From assembly GCA_000438155.1 (NCBI GenBank), contig FR902950.1, forward strand, positions 7,555-59,697: a stretch of 52,143 nt of DNA, written 5' to 3'. The translations under genes and the position numbers were made by a program. Source of the DNA: Firmicutes bacterium CAG:95 (GTDB lineage: Bacteria; Bacillota; Clostridia; Lachnospirales; Lachnospiraceae). The notes under the pieces are model-generated. The model had not been told where the DNA came from and ran no database searches. It saw only the letters and a program-made list of their open reading frames with translations. Within the stretch, counting starts at the first letter, position 1; every line of letters starts with the position of its first letter. Below are positions 47,633 to 52,143 of this stretch, in pieces.

Positions 47633-47695
47633 CATGAAGAATCATCAAAGGCGATTCTTACGCTTTTACAACCTCCACTTATAGGGTAGGACTCA

Positions 47696-48547
47696 CTACA
47701 ATTTTTCCATAAAATAACTCTTATAGCCCTCTCCATAAATTTCCGATGCACTCGATACAATCATAAAGGCATTCTCATCCTCCATGCGGACGATGTCTTC
47801 CATTTTCTGCATATTCTGTTTCCGGATGACACACAGAATCACCTTCTTGTCGGTATTCTGGTAAGCGCCCTTTCCTTCCAGATAGGTAACGCCGGAATCA
47901 ATCTCTATAAGAATCCGCTCTGCAATCCGTTCCGAATGATCACTGATAATATAAAGAAGCTTTGCGCCGTCTGTTCCGTAAAGAATCAGATCGAGAACCT
48001 TTGAAGTCACCACCTCTGCCAGAACGCTGTAAAGAATCGCATTCAAGTTTCCGAATACAATGCCGCCAAAGCCAATGACAATGGCATCGGCAAGCAGGAA
48101 AATCGTTCCCGTCTTAAGATAAGGAAACTTTAACTTGATGACCTTTACAATAATATCCATTCCACCGGTTGTTGCCCTGCATTTAAACGCAATGCCCATT
48201 CCGACCGCAATCAGGGCTCCGCCAAACACTGCCCCCAGAATCGGATCGGTTGTTGCTGCGCCCCTTGCTGCAAACCAGTTGGAAAATCCGGAAATCAGTA
48301 CAATTTCATACAGAGTGGATGCGATAAATTTTCCTCCAAATTTCCAGAAACCGAGAATCAGAATCGGTATATTTAACAGGAAAAACAACGTACCGATTTC
48401 AAGCGGAATCAGCCGGTTTAAAGAAATACATAAGCCCGATACTCCTCCCGGTGCAAAGTTATTTGCATCAATAAAAGATGATACCCCACAGCTATAGATT
48501 ATGGATGCCACTGTGAGCCACAAATATTTCCAGACTAATTTTTTCAT
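47696..48547 (-). CDS. YitT family membrane protein (DUF161/DUF2179)
   Basis: About 283 residues with five or so spans in the first 200 residues (VASIIYSCGVSSFIDANNFA, GGVSGLCISLNRL, GAVFGGALIAVGMGIAFKCR, TGGMDIIVKVIKLKF) and a C-terminal soluble DUF2179 domain (KLLYIISDHSERIAERILIE, GVTYLEGKGAYQNTDKKVIL). The family is common in Firmicutes. Its substrate is unknown. Start 48547 has GAGGG five bases upstream. The frame opens four codons earlier. Confidence 0.9.
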   Translation of the reverse strand: MKKLVWKYLWLTVASIIYSCGVSSFIDANNFAPGGVSGLCISLNRLIPLEIGTLFFLLNIPILILGFWKFGGKFIASTLYEIVLISGFSNWFAARGAATTDPILGAVFGGALIAVGMGIAFKCRATTGGMDIIVKVIKLKFPYLKTGTIFLLADAIVIGFGGIVFGNLNAILYSVLAEVVTSKVLDLILYGTDGAKLLYIISDHSERIAERILIEIDSGVTYLEGKGAYQNTDKKVILCVIRKQNMQKMEDIVRMEDENAFMIVSSASEIYGEGYKSYFMEKL

Positions 48548-48619
48548 ATCAACCCTCATTTACTTTCCCGTATTTCAAACAAGCTTCACTAGACTCACCT
48601 TTGGTTCGCCAAGTGAACT

Positions 48620-48650
48620 TGTATGGTTCGCACTAAGCTCGAAATAACCT
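48620..48650. repeat. Dispersed hairpin repeat, copy 2
   Basis: This copy matches 6905-6935 at 30 of 31 bases. The neighbouring bases (CGCCAAGTGC) keep only part of the stem pairing, and a further GGTTCGCCAAGTG-like fragment lies just to the left. 48560-48802 has no gene. Confidence 0.7.
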
Positions 48651-48669
48651 CGCCAAGTGCTCTACTCAA

Positions 48670-48698
48670 AACAAACCACATACCTATTGTATGTGGTT
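48670..48698 (-). terminator. Rho-independent terminator of ilvA
   Basis: On the minus strand AACCACATAC and GTATGTGGTT form a 10-bp stem around AATAG, followed by TGTTTTGAG. About 100 bases past the ilvA stop. Confidence 0.75.
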
Positions 48699-48802
48699 CG
48701 CTTCATTATTACTCAAGTATTACGTCCTACATGACATTCTGTCCTATATTGATCTTATATTCCGCTCGGGAATTATTGCCGTACCGTATTCCAGCTTATG
48801 CT

Positions 48803-50026
48803 CTAGATATTCGTACGAACCAGCTTCGGCTGGTATCCGTTCTGTTCGAGTGCTTCCATAATCTGTTTCTTATGCTCGGTGCCGAATGCTTCGAGCGTAA
48901 TCCGGAGTTCTACCGCCGCACTGCGGTTAATGGATACGAACTGGTTGTGCTCGAGTTTAATCACATTACCGTTCTGTCTGGCAATAACATCTGCCACATG
49001 ACTTAATTCACCCGGCTTATCCGGAAGAAGTACCGATACCGTAAAAATACGGTCTCTCATAATCAGTCCCTGCTGGACAACGGAAGACATCGTAATAACA
49101 TCCATGTTACCACCGCTTAAGATGGATACAATCTTCTTGCCCTTTACATCCAGATGCTTTAATGCTGCTACGGTAAGAAGCCCGGAGTTTTCTACAACCA
49201 TCTTATGATTTTCTACCATATCAAGAAATGCAACAACAAGCTCTTCATCCGGAACGGTAATGATGTCATCGAGATTCTTCTGTAAGTAGGGGAAAATCCT
49301 GGATCCCGGTGTCTTCACGGCAGTACCGTCTGCGATGGTGCTGACATGATCAAGAGTCAATACCTTTCCCGCCTTCACGGATTCCTGTAAGCAGTTCGCG
49401 CCCTCCGGTTCCACACCGATCACCTTAATCTTCGGATTTAAAAGCTTCGCCAGTGTGGAAACACCGGTTGCCAGGCCGCCGCCGCCAACCGGTACTAAGA
49501 TATAGTCAACCACCGGAAGTTCTTTGATAATTTCCATGGCAATGGTTCCCTGTCCGGTTGCAACCGCCGGGTCATCAAACGGATGAATGAAGGTATATCC
49601 GTTTTCCTTTGCAAGCTCATAGGCCTTCTCACAGGCTTCATCATAAACATCGCCATACAGAACCACCTCTGCGCCATATCCCTTGGTACGGTTTACTTTA
49701 ATCAGCGGCGTGGTTGTCGGCATCACAATGACCGCCTTTACACCAAAGCACTTCGCTGCATAAGCAACACCCTGTGCATGGTTTCCGGCCGATGCGGTAA
49801 TCAGTCCCTTTGCACGTTCCTCATCAGAAAGCGTGCTGATCTTATAATAAGCACCTCTTAATTTGTAGGCTCCGGTCAACTGCATGTTTTCCGGCTTGAA
49901 ATAGACCTTGTTTCCGGTCTGTGTACTGTAGAAATCACTGTACACCAGCTTGGTTTCCTGTGTCACCTTTCTTACAATGTCTGAAGCTTCTTCAAATCGT
50001 TCAAGTGTCAGCATTTTCGTATCCAT
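48803..50026 (-). CDS. ilvA: Threonine dehydratase (threonine ammonia-lyase) with one ACT domain
   Basis: The 407-residue PLP enzyme has the Lys Schiff-base motif GAYKLRGAYYKI (about residue 56), the phosphate loop VGGGGLATG and the Asn/Ser region ASAGNHAQGVAY. A single C-terminal ACT-type regulatory domain follows (FTVSVLLPDKPGELSHVADV). It deaminates threonine to 2-oxobutanoate for isoleucine synthesis or fermentation. The one-ACT, roughly 400-residue form is common in clostridia and intermediate between catabolic TdcB and biosynthetic IlvA. The ATG overlaps ftsY by 26 bases, which couples it to the secretion operon, an unusual link. Confidence 0.95.
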   Translation of the reverse strand: MDTKMLTLERFEEASDIVRKVTQETKLVYSDFYSTQTGNKVYFKPENMQLTGAYKLRGAYYKISTLSDEERAKGLITASAGNHAQGVAYAAKCFGVKAVIVMPTTTPLIKVNRTKGYGAEVVLYGDVYDEACEKAYELAKENGYTFIHPFDDPAVATGQGTIAMEIIKELPVVDYILVPVGGGGLATGVSTLAKLLNPKIKVIGVEPEGANCLQESVKAGKVLTLDHVSTIADGTAVKTPGSRIFPYLQKNLDDIITVPDEELVVAFLDMVENHKMVVENSGLLTVAALKHLDVKGKKIVSILSGGNMDVITMSSVVQQGLIMRDRIFTVSVLLPDKPGELSHVADVIARQNGNVIKLEHNQFVSINRSAAVELRITLEAFGTEHKKQIMEALEQNGYQPKLVRTNI

Positions 50027-50906
50027 CTTCTTCGCCTTTCATTTCCAGAAGTCCATCGACATATTCCTGTACATCAAACTTCCGTAAATCCTCTAATTTT
50101 TCTCCAACACCAATATATTTCACCGGAATGTCCAGCTCTGCATGAATTGCAACTGCAATTCCTCCCTTGGCCGTTCCGTCCATCTTGGTTAGAATAATAC
50201 CGGTAAGATCTGCAGTTTCACCGAATTCTCTTGCCTGAACCAGTGCGTTCTGTCCGGTTGTTCCATCGAGCACCACCAGATTTTCACGGTGCGCATCAGG
50301 GAATTCCCGGTCAATGATCCGGTTCATCTTCTTTAATTCTTCCATGAGATTCTTCTTATTATGAAGTCTTCCTGCCGTATCACAAAGCAGGATATCCACA
50401 TTTCTCGCTTTCGCTGCACTGACTGCATCGAAGATCACGCTGGAAGGATCCGCTCCCTGTGCACCGCTTATTATTTCCACACCGGCACGCTTTGCCCATT
50501 CATCAAGCTGTTCTCCGGCTGCAGCGCGGAAGGTATCTGCAGCTGCAATCAATACGCGTTTCCCTTGCTTTTTGTAAATAGCTGCCAGCTTACCAACAGA
50601 CGTGGTCTTGCCGACACCGTTCACACCGATTACCATAATTACGGACTGCTGATTCTCAAAGTCGTATGCATCCTCCGGAACCTGCATCTGCTCTTTAATG
50701 CTTTCCTTTAAAAGCTCCCTGCAGTCCTCTGTCTCCTTCACATGGCGTTCCTTCACCTGACGGCGAAGCTCCTCCATGACCTCTTCGGTCGCTGTGATTC
50801 CCATATCTCCCATGATGAGCGTTTCTTCAAGTTCTTCGTAGAAATCTTCATCAATGGCAGAATGTCCACTGAATATACTTTTTAACCTGCTAAAAAATCC
50901 TGCCAT
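50001..50906 (-). CDS. ftsY: Signal recognition particle receptor FtsY
   Basis: The 301-residue GTPase has the NG domain of the SRP receptor: GVNGVGKTTSVGKLA (G1), ADTFRAAAGEQLDEWAKR, LCDTAGRLHNKKNLME (G3), TKMDGTAKGGIAVAI (G4) and GVGEKLEDLRKFDVQEYVDG. There is no long acidic A domain, so membrane targeting probably relies on the short N-terminal helix (MAGFFSRLKSIF). The ATG overlaps the smc stop as TAATG. Confidence 0.98.
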   Translation of the reverse strand: MAGFFSRLKSIFSGHSAIDEDFYEELEETLIMGDMGITATEEVMEELRRQVKERHVKETEDCRELLKESIKEQMQVPEDAYDFENQQSVIMVIGVNGVGKTTSVGKLAAIYKKQGKRVLIAAADTFRAAAGEQLDEWAKRAGVEIISGAQGADPSSVIFDAVSAAKARNVDILLCDTAGRLHNKKNLMEELKKMNRIIDREFPDAHRENLVVLDGTTGQNALVQAREFGETADLTGIILTKMDGTAKGGIAVAIHAELDIPVKYIGVGEKLEDLRKFDVQEYVDGLLEMKGEEDGYENADT

Positions 50907-52143
50907 TACTCACTCAGCTCCTTATCGATCAAATTAACGCTTACCAAAGTGGAAACACCCTTTTCCTGCATGGTAATACCATATAAGCGATCCGCCTTTT
51001 CCATGGTTCCACGCCGATGTGTAATAACGATGAACTGGGTATTCTTCGTAAGCTTATGTAAATATTTTGCAAAACGGGTTACGTTGTTTTCATCAAGGGC
51101 CGCTTCAATCTCATCAAGCAGACAGAACGGGGACGGCTTCAGATTCTGAATGGCAAACAAAAGAGCAATTGCCGTGAGAGCCTTTTCTCCACCGGATAAC
51201 TGCATCATGTTCTGCAGCTTCTTTCCGGGTGGCTGTGCAATAATCCGGATGCCGGCTTCGAGGATATCTTCATCCTCCATCAGCTCCAGTGTTCCCTTTC
51301 CACCACCGAATAATTCCTTGAATACCTTATCAAATTCCCGGCTGATCTCTGCAAACTTTTCTTCAAACTGCTTACGCATCGCTGTATCCAGTTCCACGAT
51401 GATTCCTTCCAGCGTTTTCTCCGCTTCTACGAGATCGTCATGCTGTGTCTTTAAGAAGGTGTAACGCTCCATGAGGTTCTTATAATCCTCAATCGCATTG
51501 ACATTGACATCCCCCAGCTTCTTAATCTGATCCTTTAAGGAACCGGTTTCCTTCTTCATGGCAGACAGATCGGTCATCGTTTCATCCCGCATGGAAGATG
51601 CATCGGATAACGTGATCTCATATTCATCCCACATGTAATTGATCTGGTTCTCAATATTCTCCTGAATCCGTTCCTTTTGGGAATTCAGACGGTATACTTC
51701 CTTATCAAGGCCTGTCATTTTCTCTGCCAGGGATTCCCGGTCTGTAAAGAAATTCTTCTGTTTTGCAGACAGTTCTTCTTTATGGGCAATATCATCCTTT
51801 AACTTCGTTTCTGTATCGGATTTCGTTGTGTGGGAAGCCTCGATTGTCTTTTCGATTTCGGTAATGCTGTTCCGTTTCAGTTCAACTGCCTCAGTGCTCT
51901 CCTTAAGGCTGTCTAAAACCTCCTGCAGTTCTGAAGATAACCGTTCGATCTCACCATCAATACGATCCACATTCTGCTGATGGAAGTTCTGCTGCTGCAG
52001 CATCTTCTCCACTTCCACATCCCACTCGGATACATGTACGGACTGTTCAGACTCTTCCTTGCGCTTCTCTTCCAGTTCTGCGGTAAAGCCCTTGATCTGC
52101 TGTTCCACATTCTTTTCAAGCTGCTCGGAATCCTGTAATTCCT
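50906..52143 (-). CDS. smc: Chromosome segregation SMC protein, C-terminal part
   Basis: The gene is open to the right edge, so its 5' end is outside the window. About 411 residues remain: long coiled coil (EELQEVLDSLKESTEAVELK, REEETMTDLSAMKKETGSLK-type heptads), then the tail of the head domain with ABC signature LSGGEKALTAIALLFAIQNL, Walker B PFCLLDEIEAALDENNV and D-loop, and the H-loop region VITHRRGTMEKADRLYGITM. It forms the condensin core with ScpA and ScpB. smc-ftsY order is conserved in Firmicutes. An ATG/GTG at 52108 is internal, not a start. Confidence 0.97.
   Translation of the reverse strand, partial: ELQDSEQLEKNVEQQIKGFTAELEEKRKEESEQSVHVSEWDVEVEKMLQQQNFHQQNVDRIDGEIERLSSELQEVLDSLKESTEAVELKRNSITEIEKTIEASHTTKSDTETKLKDDIAHKEELSAKQKNFFTDRESLAEKMTGLDKEVYRLNSQKERIQENIENQINYMWDEYEITLSDASSMRDETMTDLSAMKKETGSLKDQIKKLGDVNVNAIEDYKNLMERYTFLKTQHDDLVEAEKTLEGIIVELDTAMRKQFEEKFAEISREFDKVFKELFGGGKGTLELMEDEDILEAGIRIIAQPPGKKLQNMMQLSGGEKALTAIALLFAIQNLKPSPFCLLDEIEAALDENNVTRFAKYLHKLTKNTQFIVITHRRGTMEKADRLYGITMQEKGVSTLVSVNLIDKELSE

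Overview
The window looks like a chromosomal segment of a motile, spore-forming, strictly anaerobic member of the Lachnospiraceae (Clostridia). The evidence is the sporulation genes spoIVA and a spoVAF-type gerA homologue, the oxygen-sensitive class III ribonucleotide reductase, a chemoreceptor and flagellum-linked YlqG/YlqH-type proteins, together with Firmicutes gene order around smc-ftsY-ffh-rpsP-trmD-rplS and der-plsY-gpsA-spoIVA. Every convincing gene except prs lies on the minus strand, so transcription runs from high to low coordinates. The assignment rests on protein family and gene order, not on a database search.

Layout, left to right. 1-2,060 is a visibly AT-rich accessory edge with a truncated small membrane protein and an AlbA_2/Schlafen-type protein. 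2,094-6,800 holds an ABC-F ATPase and a TetR-controlled ABC exporter whose consensus promoter is flanked by inverted repeats. 6,852-12,000 holds a forespore GerA-type gene, dUTPase, and nrdD-nrdG behind a promoter with two NrdR boxes. 12,036-16,642 holds a WYL regulator, a one-span membrane peptide, a membrane-bound MutS-like ATPase and a methyl-accepting chemotaxis protein. 16,764-19,367 is a nucleoside-salvage operon (purine nucleoside phosphorylase, cytidine deaminase, MTA/SAH-type deaminase). 19,557-29,798 is a long run DUF512-der-plsY-gpsA-tyrS-GH74-like-ygjP-spoIVA. prs (plus strand) diverges from it and converges on a two-component system (31,176-34,500). 34,585-45,405 is the conserved translation/secretion/RNA block pgeF-yraN-ylqH-ylqG-rnhB-lepB-rbgA-lepB, then rplS, trmD, rimM, khpA, rpsP, ffh, ylxM. 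45,498-48,547 is an insertion between ylxM and ftsY: a three-gene DUF4160 cassette, an anchored GH25 lysozyme and a YitT-type membrane protein. 48,803-52,143 is ilvA/tdcB, ftsY and the 3' part of smc.

The observation I rate highest is shared by the two sporulation genes. Upstream of spoIVA there is a perfect sigma-E-type promoter, and upstream of the spoVAF-type gene a near-perfect sigma-G-type promoter. In each case the promoter's -35 and spacer are the reverse complement of the gene's own Shine-Dalgarno sequence and start codon (16 and 19 base pairs). Read-through RNA from the housekeeping genes upstream would fold into a hairpin that buries the ribosome binding site. RNA started at the sporulation promoter would lack the blocking arm. 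I infer a transcript-origin translation lock, the logic known for some phage T4 late genes.

Non-coding content is otherwise hairpin terminators, identifiable sigma-A promoters, three families of dispersed or composite palindromic repeats (4,202 and 41,441; 6,905 and 48,620; 13,138-13,269) and several short tandem repeats (8,461; 19,383; 35,867). The two gene-free stretches of about 300 bases (3,969-4,279 and 41,283-41,584) hold a terminator, a promoter and copies of the first repeat family. I saw no tRNA, rRNA, CRISPR array or insertion sequence.
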